64,000 bases of DNA, from the NCBI GenBank assembly GCA_948099385.1, contig CANUEZ040000180.1, positions 1,066,501 to 1,130,500 on the forward strand. Direction: 5' to 3'. The notes under the pieces are model-generated. The model had not been told where the DNA came from and did not search any database. It worked only from the letters and a program-made list of their open reading frames with translations. A program made the translations under genes and the position numbers. This document shows, piece by piece, positions 12,791 through 26,314 of this stretch. Source of the stretch: Fasciola hepatica. Taxonomy: Eukaryota > Platyhelminthes > Trematoda > Plagiorchiida > Fasciolidae. The first letter of the stretch is position 1. Every line of letters starts with the position of its first letter.

Positions 12791-15339
12791 CGTTCTCTGC
12801 ACCATTTTTCGATAAGTATTTCGGACGTATTAATCGAAACGATTTGTGAGAATTGATTCACCTTCATTGCAACCTAGATGACGCTGGTTCAATATATTGG
12901 AAGTGGTAGGTATAGCCTCAGTGTAATCAGATTCACTTGTAATCTATCGAAAAAGCAGTTGCAAAGGCTGGCAGACAGAAAACAATGTTTGCTCACCAAT
13001 CACCAATATTTAGAAGAATTTCGACGAAAATTGCGGTTTTATATAGAGATTATTGAGCGGAAAAAGGAGCAAACATGGACGAATTATTAACTGCCATTTG
13101 TCTTGAATGAACATCTGGGTATGATGTAGTCATGGTTAAAGTTGAACGCCGAAAAGCTTGTGAACCGATTTTTGTGCTTTTCACAGTACGTCATTAGTGA
13201 CTGTAACCTAGATAAGATCTCTCGTTCTGTTTATCAGTTGCACAACGTGAGTTTCCGTTGTTGTATTCTTTTCACCCACTAAATCCAAAATTCTGTTATT
13301 GTCACTCAACGAATTCTACTCCGTGGTTGGAAAGCACTTTACCGACCTGTTCAAGACCAAGAAATATTACCACTAATAATAAGAACCTATCATTTTCTTT
13401 ATACCTGCAAGGCAATTTCATTGAAATTGATTTATAGAATCAAGATACGGTAATAGAAATTATCAAGGGAGCATCACTGCAGTTTATTGCGTGTGACGAG
13501 GATGGTGCAGTAGAATTCAACATGGTACACTGTGTTTCAGTGATCATTCATGTGATCATTACTACTCATATGCCTTTCTCATCCCACCCCCTCCCGTTCA
13601 CCACAACAGAACTACTAAATGTCAGAATGTTTCTTTTATTTATTTGCTAACTGGCCACATCAGCATCAGGGTAACAAAACCTGAAGGTCTGTTGGCTCTG
13701 CAAGCCCCATGTGAGCGGTAAGGCGGCTGTGTGTGCAAGCAAACTCCGTTGCCATTGTACATGGTTATCAGATTTCAGCTTCGATCAAGCCCGAAAATCA
13801 CATTAGCGTAATGGAGATGTGAGCAAACTGCAAAGTACTCAATAAAGTTTGACCTGTTTACGAACTCAAGCCAGGCTAGTTATCTTCTGGTGGATGAATC
13901 TTGGACAGGACGGCCAGGGAGGTGTGGGCGATAGGCCCTAAAGGAAAACCGCGCTGAAATGACCTGTAACGCGTGAGGTCTTGTCAACATGGATGCAGGA
14001 TTGTGGGGCTTGACACCTAAGCTGTGAAATAAAGTTTCCAAACGAGATGGATTCAGGCACAAGCACCAAATCACAGAAACCGTGGATATTACAGAGTGCG
14101 CAAAGCCAGTGGAAGACAAAACAAGTAGGTGACATCTGAATAAGCTGGAACTCGGTTTTTAGATGCTTTTTTTCAAGAGGACTACTGTACCGTCTCCGAC
14201 GCTCCGTTGCAGGAAGTTGCCGATGAGCATAACATAGCAGTGAAGGATAACCGGAGGCCAAATTTGTTCACTGCAGAAATAGATCTGCGCAACGTAAATG
14301 ACATCATTGGAAAAATGATCAGCTTGTTAATGGTTTATTCAAAGTCTGGATCTGTATTCTTCGTAAGTTCCGCACATACGCGCAATCGTGCTATGTTCCA
14401 CACCAGGGAATAGGGAAAACCTGCCACTCAGTAGACAATCGAACTATTCGTATCACTAAACAATAGAAAATGTATTCTGCTCAATTTTTACGCTTCATTG
14501 CATGATAAGAAGAAACCGAGCAAGCATATATTATTTGATGGCTTTTCTCTGTCAATTTTGAAACACCGTAAAGTTAAGTTCGTCAGTGAAACACTCCAGC
14601 CGTAATCCTCGGACGGGTCTCACTCGGCGAGGACAACTTCATGTGTCTGACTTCAGCACACAAACCCAAGCCTATCCCCCGACGCCACAGAGCTCGTTGG
14701 GTCGTGTCTAACTCGTTGGCTGAGCAGTCAAGCAGCCTTTTCCGCGATCAACGTTATCTCTGCAGAGAAACTGATGGTACTGGGTAGGAGGCATCTGGCC
14801 CATGATGCGGATGATCAGAAATAACTAACCACTATTGCGGTCAGCCTTTTCCGGTATGATCTGGATGGGCTTTTAGGCTATTCAGACCACTCTCCGGTCG
14901 CCCCGGCTAGATTTAGACTACCGCGTCAGGTACCTTGACACAAAAATCTAACTGTAAGGAGATGCTGAGAGGCTCCACTTTTAGTGTTTTCTAACGTTGG
15001 AATTTGAGTCCACTTGCAAATGTGCTTCAAAGTGAATCTGACTGAGTGTCGCTTGAAAGTTAGGCCCTATATTTGGGCATTATATTTTGATTTACATCAC
15101 TCAAAGAAAAGCAAAATTGCGAATAATCGGCCAAGAGCAGGTCACGTGTTTTGTTCTGTCCCACAAGCACGAGTGAGAAAACTCCTCTGACTTCGAACCA
15201 TCTCGTTTATTGTGCAAAAACGAACCATTTTTATAGATCACCAGGTGATCGAAATCAAAGTCATGGTACGAAGCTCATTGGTACAGAGCTTTTCTCTGAA
15301 CCGGGTCTTTTGAATGGCTATGTAGTATAAGTCCTCGAA
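12791..15339. other. Stretch without a supported gene
   Basis: The missing upstream part of the PLE reverse transcriptase would lie at the left of this stretch on the minus strand, but I could not recognise RT core motifs there. The part at about 14590-14960 is visibly richer in G+C than its surroundings and may be a decayed repeat; no domain is recognisable. Confidence 0.4.
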
Positions 15340-15512
15340 TGGTTGATTCCTTTGCGATCGGGTAAGACAACCGCTAGCTGATGACTGGTTGCTTTCCGTT
15401 TTGTTCGATTAAAACAATTGTTGGCCGTTGATTGGTTGACTCCGCTCGGTTCGGTAAGGGTGATTGTTCAAGGCTGACTGGATGGTTTCGCTCCGTTTAG
15501 TCACGAACTGAC
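15340..15512 (+). repeat. Minisatellite, about 46-bp unit, 3.7 copies
   Basis: Units begin at 15340, 15386, 15433 and 15479. Each starts TGGTTG or TGGATGG, has a C+T-rich then CG(C/T)TC-containing middle, and ends near (G)CTGAC or GATGAC. Spacing is 46, 47 and 46 bp. The units have diverged considerably. A reverse-complement relative is visible at about 54150-54260. Confidence 0.7.
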
Positions 15513-17990
15513 TGAACCACCAACCCGCCTCGCTGGCCTGAGCTTTGCCACCGATTTTGGACAGACGAATAGGTGCTGTCAGTAAACGGAACTGGGCGGT
15601 CTATCGATACGTCAGCAAATATCCTTAAAACGTGACACCATATTCACCGGCTCTTAGCCAAATCGAAGGTGCGTGGAGCATATATATATATAACCCGAAA
15701 CGGAGAGTGAAATAGTCTTTGAGCATCATATCAAGCAAACAGGCGGTTCTCAAGGTTAAACACCAATGCAACAATGTCAAATGAAGTTCTCCGAATCTAT
15801 TGCTGAACGAGCAAAATATTCCATTACCGCAATTAGTTGTCAGAGCATGATCACGCAAGTGTCTGAACAGTACAGGAACAATCTGGAATTTCGTGGTCTT
15901 CAAAAGTGTAGTGAATAATATTTGTTATTTTTCACCACTGTTTTACGTTTTTCACTACATGGGTAAACAAGAAATATTGCGAACGAAGACGGAACGCCTT
16001 TCACATACGGACAGTTTATTGGCTTTGCTTCTCTGGAGAGAAAAGTTATGAGAAGTCGCGAAAAAGGATGGTAATGAGTTACTGGATTCCGCCTTACTGT
16101 TATTCTGATGGAGGAAGGTCAATGAAATAGCGTCGGAGTTCACGTACACAGTTTATGTCTTGCCCGAAGTTTGAAATAGCAGGTAAGTGGATTACGGTAG
16201 TGCCCGAAATCCACAATAAGATCCAGACTGTTGCCGTCAGTGATCGGATTATTAGTGTGTGTGCAATACTGCAGGGGCAAGTTGGGGATTGTTGGGTGAT
16301 CCCCAGAGGTTCATGGAGAAAATTAGTGGTAAACCGGACACCACAACTTGGAAAGGGAATAGAGAATCATTTTATGTCGCAATACAAGTGGTGCTAAGGT
16401 TCGCCAAACAAAGCTCTTTAAACTCCGCTCTTTTTAATTCTTTTTTTATTTATTACACAAAAAAGTACAACAATTCAAGAAGAGGACCGTGGCCAATAAA
16501 TGGCTGCCAAATGGAGTGGTTACTTGGTCATCCTCAGTTGCAATATTCTTTTCAAAGCATACCTTGTAAGCATGGACAATGGCAAGCCTTATTACGCTTA
16601 GACGGAATTGTGCTTGTCAGATTGCCATTGATTTCGCCCAAATTGTGGGGTAAGCTATAGACGGCTGGAAGGGAATGGTGAAGAATGAGACATGATCAAG
16701 AAGCAAGCACAGGTAAAACTGTTTTTTGTCAGCCAGCAGTCTCAAACTCCTGGGCTTCGATTTTCGCTGGTTGTTCGCAATTTCGCCTCCTTTGTGGGCG
16801 GGGTGACAAAGCAAAGTTTATTGCGTAAGAATGGGGTCAAACATTCGAGCGACTCCCAGTCAGAATCATTTCGAGGCACATTTGCAAGCTGACACGTTTT
16901 TACCGGATGACAAACGCAGGAGGTGGAGCTTATCATCACATCCATCCAGGTACCATTTTTGCGTCAGTATATCTGGTTCTGCCGCCTAAATCTAGCCGGA
17001 TCAGTGGGAAAGTGAGTCGTGAGGGGAAGATTGTTCGCTATACCGGTTAGTTATTTTCGTTCATCTCTGTTGTGGGCCAGATACATCTCCTCTGCAGTAC
17101 CGCTAGTTTAGCTACAATAAGAAGATTGATTGCGAAAAAAATCACGTGACTGTTCTGCTGATGACAGTGGGCACAACAGCTCTACCTGTCGGGTCGGGCC
17201 AGGAGCCTCAGGTTGTGTGGTAAATCTAGACACATTACTATTACATAAGAGTTACATGAAACCTATCAGAACTATGCAAGAAGTAATAATGACGACGCGC
17301 AAATCTGTACAAATAATGTAAAAGCTATTTTTGGTAAATAAGGGAAAATTATTGCGGGCGAACAAAATAAAGTCACTGGAAATGCACACGGTTTCATGAA
17401 AGAAAAACTGACAGATTCCCACCACCGACACAATTTTTGAATTTGAACGGACTTTCAACTCAGTCTTTCCCCAGTACTTTGATGGGTATAGATCAGTGCA
17501 ATTTCTCTTGCCACTTAAAGTTGAAAAATTCCGCGTGGTCTATCCTTTCTAGAGAACTGGATTCCGTGGTTTTACTGCCCACTGCTAACCGGGTTCGGAA
17601 TGTATAAAAATGCCTGTTCCACTTTTGGTTTTGTCTACCAAAAGACCAAAGTGAATGAAAGTTCTGAATTCCTCGGAATGTTTTCAGTAAATTTAAGTTA
17701 ACTGGACTATTTGGACACAGATCAAGCCAAAGCGTCGCCATTGACGTATTTTGAGAGCCAAGCTGAGTGGGACACGGTTAAGTTGCTAACGTTGTTTGAA
17801 AATAAGTAGAGAGAAAGGAGATCACTTTGAAGAACCCGGAAATGTTAGAGATTTTTGGGAACTATTCTGTTGGCCTTGCCATGTCGTTTTCTACACAAGA
17901 AAAGTCTTTCAATCACCGAACGAACTAAGTGGGACAGGTACTGAGGCTAGATCGGTGACTAAACTCATGCCATGGTCAATAGTGTCGCAT
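15513..17990. other. Stretch without a supported gene
   Basis: A short (TA)n lies at about 15680-15691. A perfect splice-donor-like string CAGGTAAGTGG occurs at about 16190-16200 on the + strand, but neither flanking side shows a convincing exon. The frame at 16155-16400 (VAVSD, two GSW/ASW-like turns) faintly recalls tectonin propeller repeats, too weakly to call. Confidence 0.35.
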
Positions 17991-18004
17991 AGTATTCAGA
18001 TGAC

Positions 18005-18045
18005 GGAAGCACACGACCGGTTTCGCAGTGGTTGTCACTCAATAA
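18005..18045 (-). repeat. Fragment of hammerhead-like repeat (third copy)
   Basis: The + strand string ACACGACCGGTTTCGC matches 61178-61193 and, more loosely, 38021-38035. On the minus strand it reads as GCGAAACCGG followed by CTTCCGTC. In the hammerhead reading this would be the GAAA end of the core, a short stem III and a GUC triplet. The CTGATGA half is degraded here. The copy extends an unknown distance on both sides. Confidence 0.5.
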
Positions 18046-18297
18046 TTCCCTGTACCCGGAACCCTCCTGCTGAATGTTCCCTACACTTGAGCTTTCCGCA
18101 TTCGGTTTATCACCCGCTAACTATAATTGGAATAGCTAGGACCGTGCATCGACAAAGAGTTCATTTATAGAATCATGAGATGATTCTTCGACATTTTTAT
18201 CGTCGATTAGTCAAGGAAAATCTTCAGAATGAGGACACGTGGTCCCAGGTTAAGATAATTTATGTAAGTCGGATGAGAAATATAAGTCACAGAAGAC

Positions 18298-18302
18298 ATA
18301 TA

Positions 18303-18354
<52 letters not shown>
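18298..18354. repeat. (TA)n microsatellite, about 57 bp, one interruption
   Basis: Alternating TA with one phase-shifting TT at about 18309-18310, flanked on the right by CAGCGGAG. The string CAGCGGA also directly precedes the tract at 20773. Confidence 0.97.
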
Positions 18355-18357
<3 letters not shown>

Positions 18358-20772
18358 CGGAGTTCACCAATTCTACAGTACACCATAGAAAGTTCTGAGG
18401 TTCGCACCCTATTCGTGGCGACAAAGCAAAATGTGCAAGAAAGACCTCTTTCATCTGACATGCAAATTATGGTGTTCGCTGAACTTCTTCCCAGATGTCT
18501 TATTAGGATTGCTGCCGATGGTAGGTTCAACAATTTCTTCCACCCAGGCTTCAGTACGCAACACCGAGGTAAAAAAAAATCGAATGCCAAAGGTATCTGA
18601 TTATATTTCATTGAATGACATTGCAAAAATAATGATTTTCGTTTTTGTGGATAAGCATGAAAGACAGTACAAGACGTAAACCACTGATTACAGTAATATG
18701 ACAATGGTTGCTGGTAGGTAGCCCTTCCCTAAAAGGAGCAGGTTTACAAGAATATGATAGTCTATTCATTAAGCACGCTGACCTGGGATAGAAGTTTAAT
18801 TCAAGCAGGCATGTGGATAGATTTTCGAGGACACCGGAGGAGAATAAATCTACGGTCGCCCAACAGAGTCATGGAGATTGAAGATCAACTGGGCCATGGA
18901 AAAAGGCAGATTTAGAAGAACAAAATCCATTTGCAATAGGAATAACCACCAGAAAGGGGTTAAATTACGATAGATTCGATTTTGGATCATGAGCTGAATT
19001 GCCTCCTTCCGTATCTAATTCAAATCAAAATGGGAAGAAAATGGATTTTTCCGGCCGGGTAGAATGAGTGAAGTTGAGATTAGGGTGTCATGAAACTTCT
19101 CGAATAGAATAATAACCAGTTTATTCACTGAGTGGCCACTTTGGGTGGTTTTCTAAATTGGCGAGTGGACCGGGGATAGGAATGAAAACAGTCTGGAGGT
19201 CTTCCAACCAAGCCGTATCACGGGGGGATGGTGGAATTAGGTTGGTCCGTTTGAGTAAGTCGCAGGCTATCGAAACGTGGGTACGCGGTCCGTGGTCCGG
19301 CGTGGGCAATCCATTGTGTTATAAAGTAGTGCTGCGCCGTTTCCCCAGCCGATTACCACGCCTGCATTACTGACGCCTTTTTTCGTAAATCCGAGTCATG
19401 GCTAACATTTACCAATGGACGGTAGTGTTTAGGCTGAATTCTCCCCTCCCCCGATACTTGTTCATGCATAAGCACGGCTTTAAAATTAGCCGAACTCGTG
19501 ACTGTTTTCTTAATCCAACCGAAAGTCTGGCCTACAGTGTCAGTGAAACATTGTGCATCACCATACACGCCCGTATGTGAAATGCATAAAGCGAACGGCT
19601 GAGGTGAAATTTCTTCGTATGACCTGCTTTTTTCATGAATTAAGACGATAGTTCACGATCTGTTTGACAGAAATTTAAGGATTTATTACATGCGAATAAT
19701 TTAAAAGGAATGGCTTTCTTTTGCATTTTACGTGAGATTTCTCACTGCGCACCCGTAAAAGAAACATCCGAAGAGGAACTGCGAATCATGTTTGATATAA
19801 GAAATGTTACCGGAAAAAAATCAAAGGTCTGGTAAGAAGTGTTGTCTCCCGAACATCCGGGGTATTTTGTAGGAAGGTGAATTGTTTTAATTTCAAACAG
19901 AATGCCCAATGAATGAAGCAATAAACCCTTCATGTTGGTAGACCCTAGAAAATAACTGCAACGAAACGTACTGCATAGGCGCTCCGAAAAAATCTCATTC
20001 AGGGACTCCATTGCGAGGCTGGCTGGCTGGCCCATATAAAGAATTGGGAAAGTGAACACAGACAAAACATATTCTCGAAAGTTTGACACCTAGGAGGGAT
20101 ATCCTGATTCTAGCTGAATCCTGTTTTGCTTCTTTTTCTTCGAATGTTGCATTACATTTATTGTGCTACAGACTTGGGAACACCATCCGGAAGATTGTTA
20201 TCGATAGTGCTTCTAGTGTCTCAAATCCGAATGTCTGTCCCGAGGATATAATGAAATTGAGAACGTATTTGTCGAACTGAACTCTCGGTGACTTTTTATT
20301 GAGTGTTGCAGTCAGCCTACACGATTCCGTAGGGTTTTGTGATTTAGGCTGTCATAGTGTTCAGTTTATTCAGCGATATGTGTTTAATCCTTTTGGTTGC
20401 TAGTACTTGGTCTAACCTACCAAAGTGTGCTTCCTCGCATCGATGATAAAGCGTGTGGCCGAAATGGAAAATACATTCCATAGAGTGACTGTTTTGAATG
20501 GGGGAGGAAAGAGGCACCATGTGGACAATTTTTATTCGTTATCTGTTAATCTAACATCGTTTCTTCCTTGAACAGTACACATGAACATACGTGTTCTGTG
20601 AGCATCCAACGAATGGATACATAAGTTACACTTCTGTTTTGAGCGTGAAAATTAATTGCATATGTTGAAATGGGCATCGAAATTCCAAACATGGAAACTA
20701 CTGTTTTCATAAAAGTGATTATGTATTAGTAATCCACAGGCGACTACTCTGACTGCAATTAGCAATCAGCGG
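18355..20772. other. Stretch without a supported feature
   Basis: No domain, repeat copy or RNA gene was recognised on either strand. Confidence 0.5.
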
Positions 20773-20773
20773 A

Positions 20774-20831
<58 letters not shown>
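20773..20831. repeat. (TA)n microsatellite, about 59 bp
   Basis: Alternating AT with one C substitution near 20792, preceded by AATCAGCGG. Confidence 0.97.
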
Positions 20832-20832
<1 letters not shown>

Positions 20833-21982
20833 ATAGTAAGTAGTATGTAAACACGTAGACAAAATACTTGGTCTCTTTCGACTAGAAAATGTCTACCGAG
20901 CGTCTAACTTACCGTTCGGCACTAGCACTTTCTGGACATGGCTGGCTGAATTGATTTGGTAGCCAGATTTTGACCTGAGTTGTAGCTATGACGAAGTTTA
21001 CGGTGGCGCTGGCTTCGTTTAGTGCATCTTGACTTCCCAGTTTGGGTTCAAAAGGGATGGGAATTGCTCATGAATGGAAACCGTAAAGCTCATGGAACAA
21101 GATCGAATATAATGACACTGAAGCTGTGCGGTCTACTCTGTAAACTCTTGACCCACACCGATATACCCGAGGAACATGGAAAACTCGGAAAATCATCAAA
21201 AGTATTTTCATTGAAAGCCAAGAGGTTTTCTGCTATATTTAATGTCCACCCACGCCCCTAGCTTTCTTGTTTTCCTCCTAGTTGATGGGCTTTTAGTCCT
21301 TTTCCTGATCTCTGTTAAGTGTAATTTAGATGTGCGTGATTGTCAATAACTCCCATCAGACGATATGGCTGGTGGTGATTGGTTCCACTTCAGTTCTTCA
21401 CTCTCTGCTGTTTTTCGTTTGCCTGGTTTGTTGATCAGTTGGTACCGTAGATGCCGCAGCCAGGTGAAAATGTTTACGTATTTTCTCCAATAATATTGCT
21501 GTACACGAGCCGTACGTTTATCCTCTCACGTGGTTGACCCAACTTCAAGGTTCCGGAAGGAGGACTTTGTTTTGAACTTTGATCAAACCAAAGGCGCCGT
21601 GCCTGAAATATGAAAATAAGTGACAATTTTATGTGGGCTGACGGTTTATTTCGTGCGTTGGTCAATCACAAAGTATTTCGGAGCCATTTGAAAAACCGGA
21701 TACAGCTGGTTTTATTCTTATCGGAGAGTACTAAACATTGTTCAGATCTCTGGTTGATCATGATCACAAAAGCAAGAATAACAACAACAACAACGACAGA
21801 GCAGTTTAGAAAAGCGAAAAACTTCATCAACTCACCAGAATGATCTGAATTGAGATCCTCTGATGAGTGAAAGCCACACTGACGAGCAGAACGTTTCGTC
21901 TTATTTATACGTTTCACAATTCATTTGGTTTCAGTGGTTTTAAATATTGGCGTTGGTTGCAGCTCAGGTTTTTGGTTGCGTG
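20832..21982. other. Stretch without a supported gene
   Basis: Nothing certain. The strings CTGATGAG at 21859-21866 (+) and GACGAAACG at about 21892-21900 (-) resemble hammerhead halves but lie on opposite strands. The minus-strand frame ending near 21666 is within chance length. Confidence 0.4.
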
Positions 21983-22126
21983 ATGTTCTGATCGCTGAGC
22001 TTGGAGTTTGGATCGCAAACGTTTCATCACTGGTCCAGGTGACACGCAATAACTGCACTGACTATGTCACCTCAACTGGTGAAGAAACGTTTGCGATGCA
22101 AACGCCAAGTTCAGCGATCAGAACAT
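21983..22126. repeat. Foldback of two Penelope-family 3' ends
   Basis: Left arm 21983-22044 and right arm 22065-22126 (62 bp each) are near-perfect reverse complements around a 20-bp centre. The innermost eight bases are AGGTGACA and TGTCACCT. Each arm contains AAACGTTTGCGAT and GATCAGAACA when read toward its outer end, and matches the 3' terminal part of the PLE at 11858-11911. So two copies of one element end lie tail to tail. The arms differ at only a few positions. Confidence 0.8.
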
Positions 22127-25100
22127 TATGGAAACATTTCGTTCGGTTCAATGCGCGCACCTATCATGACCGACTCATTCTCGCGCAAAGTCTACAACAC
22201 GGTGCCTGTCTGACTTATCCATCTCAGATTTTGCCCACACGGTCTATCTACTATTCTGGCACAAGAGGTCCATGTCCAGTCGGACATGCGCGCGCGCACA
22301 CAACCCGCCTCTACATCAAACGACAGTATCCATCATAGTCATGTTAATCCGTCATGTTGGTTATGAATCAACCGTTTTTGTTTGTCATTTGTTTTGTGGA
22401 AGATGCTTTCTGCGTATGCAAATTTTGTATTTCTTACAATAGTTACCATAGTTAGTTCGAGTGCATTCCAGTATTATTTCAAGCATCTTATTCCCTGCAG
22501 ATTCACTTTGACAAACGCCAAGCAGATTCGCTGACATTTATCGTGAAAATAAAGCATGTGGCAACTTGTATCTATGTTCTATCAGAGGATGCCCTGAGGA
22601 AGCAAGTGGAGACGCGAATTATTGCGGGAAGTTTCAGCTTGCAGTATCTGCGTACATACGAACGGTAAATACCCACAGAATCACTGTACAGATATATTTC
22701 CATCTAGTTTGTTGGGATTCTCCACTGATACATAGCCCAAGAGAATCTTTCAGTACTCGAATTCAAAGTGTAGGGTGATTCATCGGCAGGCTAACTAGAT
22801 AGGCTCTTCAAAGTTTGTTCTTTAAGTTGTTCGGAGTCCCCTTGTTTTGCAAAAGTCCCATCAAAGAAAGAGTAAGTACTTCCGAGGACTTCATTATACT
22901 AAATAGATCAGCAGATACTGACTTCTAAAAGCAATCTAGGACTGAGCTTCCACATCATGTGTTGATGTGAAACCAGTTATTGAGAAACTCAGGGTCTGTC
23001 ACTCCTGGTTTGATATCTACAAAAGACTCATTGCGTTTCTAAAGTCTAATGGACCCAGCAGGAGGACTAAAGCGGTATAATTAGTAGTATCAAAGGTGAT
23101 AGTAGTAACGTGGTGAAGCATCCATACCACCTACTGAATAAACGAGTAATTAGCTGCTTAAAAAAATCAAGAACGCGTTTACTTCGGACGAACTGAAAGC
23201 AACAAGATGAGCAAGGCATACTAGCCACTGGATTACATTCTCCAATCCGATAAAGGCTGCTTTTCAGCGGACTGGGCAGCTGCGATGCAAATAAGGTGTT
23301 TCGTTATAGGTAGTTGATTCCACTGATTCCTGAATGAGGTGTCTCTCGTAAGTGGCTTACCAAACTGGCACTTGTTATTCCCTATTTCTGTACCGCCACC
23401 AGGGTGGATCTCTTTTGGCCGGAGCCATTTGAGGTGGGGGAAGTACGGAGCTCCAGGAGGCTATGGCTTCCCTCGCGGCGGCTCACTTCATCTGTTGGCC
23501 CCTTCGTGCCACATCCATCGCTGCCCGTGCTCTGACCTTGAAAAGTGCTTAGGGAGCGACCAACTTATGTCTCTAATTCCTAGAGGAGGCTGCGTGCGTC
23601 CCTATCCTCGGATGGATACTGGTCAAGGAACCAAATGTTAGAGTCCAGAAGGCGCGCCTCCGATAGGAAAGCGGACGTCACGTAGATGCCACAGATGACA
23701 GTACTTGACAAATACGAAAGACATATTCTGAATATGCGAAGAAAATGCTTCCCGTAAGCTGACCTCCTAGTGAAGCGCACAGGAATGCATGTTATAACTT
23801 GTCTTACTCGAATATCGTCGTCACAGATACTGTATGGTTTGACGATGTTTCAACCTGGTACTGAAGCCGAATTTTACATTTTGAATTTGTAGAACGCTTC
23901 CTGGGGATTATCACGCAACTGCTTATTCTCTTCAGAAAAGTTAGTCTTCTCTGGAAGGGATTTAACCTCTAATCATGCAGTTCGTCTTCAGAAAATAATT
24001 CCACACATTTTAGTCATTTGCTGATAACCATAAAATGGCATGATGCGATTGCTATCGAAATTGCATATGCAGTCCGGAGACCCTCACTGCGGTCGGTGAC
24101 ATGCAGTTTTGCTTTATCCTAGCTCACTGCCAATCCTAATCCAATGAGTCTCTGGATCGCTTTTCTCCACAACTGTTCGGATGTATTGGGGCTCAACCAT
24201 TTCGGTGTACCAGCGCGTCGGTGTGTGATATCGCTTGCGAAAGAAGTTTTCCACACCGGCAATGAAATTATTCACAACGACAATGTCCATCGAAATATGT
24301 GGCTATGTTCGATCTTGTGTGAGTATGCTTTGGTTGAGGACTGAATTCACGCCTGTAGCAATCAACCGTGATCAAAAGGTTTCAGGTCTGGACAACAGCT
24401 CTCGTAGCTGCTGTATTCACGTATCATCTATATTTCCGATCGAGCGGCAACAGAACCTCAAGTACCAGATAAATCAAGACCAAAATTTATGGGTTCACCA
24501 ATCTTCCCCTAATAGATATTGCGTACAGCGACAGCCGTTTGCGTTGTTTTAACACAGTATATTCACTGTGTTGAAAGCCGAGATGACTATGGGCACCATG
24601 CATTTTGAGTTACACTGATCGATAACATTTCCTTTCCAAGGACGAAAGGAGTGAGCACTTTCGACTGCATTCCTTCAATCATCTGATTTCGGCTGGTACT
24701 CTGACTGAAATCATTTCTGGTAAATGCAAACTTTTCATGACCTTACTGTTCCTGGAACAGATTGCTAGTATAGCACCGGTATTCATCGGCAGCTTGGATC
24801 CAGGGTCATGCTGTTGCGTGATTACGAAATGAAAGTACGCGCACGCATGCATGCACACACACACAGTGCGGACACACTGCAATTTGGCAGAGTAACAAAG
24901 GCCGTTAACCAATGATTGTCACATGATCGAAGCACCAATGACAGAGCGTTTGGGTTATTCTGTGCAAAGTTCAGTTGCGTTTTTGCAGTAGTCGATTTTT
25001 ACCACGCACACGCACACACAAATGAGCATGCAGGCTCGGGTAGCTGCCGAGTTAGCGAGCAGATAAATGCCGTGCATCCATGTATTACTCTGACAGCCTT

Positions 25101-26099
25101 ATCTGTAGGCTTTTCAAATGATAAATTTGGCCATCGGTTAGACTGAAATGAGGTTCGCATATCTGTCTGAGTTGGCACACGCACACAGTAGGCCGTGGAT
25201 CGATCAATCACACTAGACATGACTACACTGGAAAACGTTGAGTAGTTAATTAGTTAGTTAGTTCATCCAGTAAAATACAACTCAGTTAGGCTCGGCACAT
25301 TTACACACTTAGATGTGTGCTGACAAAATCGACCTAATCTTATAAACTGCCAGAAAATCGTACACCCACAAACCGTAAGCTAATCAAGATAACGTTCACA
25401 CTGGAGGAGCTGACTTTATCATAACTAATTATTTTTACATTTGACGGTCATTCAGATTTGACTACCGGATCAAACAAGAAGCGGTATACACACACGAACA
25501 CAAAAGCAATAACCCGTTAACTGCACCAAATATCATTTAGCTAGTGTTTGTGGTCTTGACTTAGTTAATGGAGCGTGCCGTTTGCCATCCTATTCGGTCG
25601 TGTGTCTGTGTGTGTGTGCGTTGTTTGTGTGGAGCCTTGCATGCATGTGCCTGTGTATGTGCGTGTCTGCCCATACCACCGTGTGAAAACGCGCGCAGCC
25701 CGAATACGTACTTGCACTAGTCTTTGCTTGCGTGCGTACGTGCGTGAGTACGCCTGTTCATAAGCCGCCTTCTGTAAGTCAAGTCACCAAGCGGCATCCA
25801 GCAAACGGTTGTTTCCATGCTAGATTACCGAATCAGTTTCAGGACCACCAGTGTGTAAGAGGTCGTGTGCGTGAAAACCGTGCCCCCAAAGTACCACATA
25901 CCTTAGTGATACCCTAACACGGACATACACGTGCATTCAGACACCTACGAACAAAACAATCAGCCAACCAGCCGGTCTGTCAGTCAGTCAAACAGCCAGC
26001 CAGTAGACAAGCAAGCAGGAAAGCACGTCAAATTCTACTATTGTTCCTAACTGAAGGAAGTTGACCAATCTTGGGGTTGGGCGGGGATAACTGTGGATT
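22127..26099. other. Stretch without a supported gene upstream of the main gene
   Basis: The part at 23390-23640 is G+C-rich and has a 100-codon open frame with Pro/Gly/Arg composition. It could be the 5' end of a non-LTR retroelement, but nothing diagnostic is visible. Around 24850-25760 there are short CA/TG-rich patches. Confidence 0.4.
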
Positions 26100-26314
26100 T
26101 GTGATATTCCTTCACAACTTCACGACGCGATCAAACTTTGTCACTGGGCGGTTTGTATTTCGGCACGTGTACACACGCGTTTTTGTTTGACAAACTTGCA
26201 TCTCACATCACTGAGATCGCTAATTCCACCCCAGAGTGAACAAGGTTGATCCGTTCTCTTTTCATCCGTGGTTTATTTGGTGTGTTGCGTGAAGAAATTT
26301 GGCCTTGATAAATA
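26100..26314 (+). promoter_or_regulatory. Probable 5' UTR / promoter-proximal region of the 26315 gene
   Basis: This stretch immediately precedes the only long coding exon. The codons directly before the ATG are TGA, TAA and ATA, so the frame cannot extend upstream and the region is non-coding with respect to that gene. I cannot place a transcription start, a TATA box or a trans-splice acceptor with confidence. The call follows from position only. Confidence 0.4.

Noticed and set aside
16155..16400. Tectonin-like propeller repeats
   Set aside because: Only a VAVSD string and scattered Trp/Gly resemble the family. The register is not maintained and the repeats are not periodic.
21850..21905. 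Hammerhead ribozyme next to the palindrome
   Set aside because: CTGATGAG is on the plus strand while GACGAAACG with a CG/CG stem and GTC is on the minus strand; the two halves cannot belong to one RNA.
23339..23641. 100-codon G+C-rich frame as a gene
   Set aside because: Composition suggests a repeat or element 5' end rather than a gene, but I could not identify the element.
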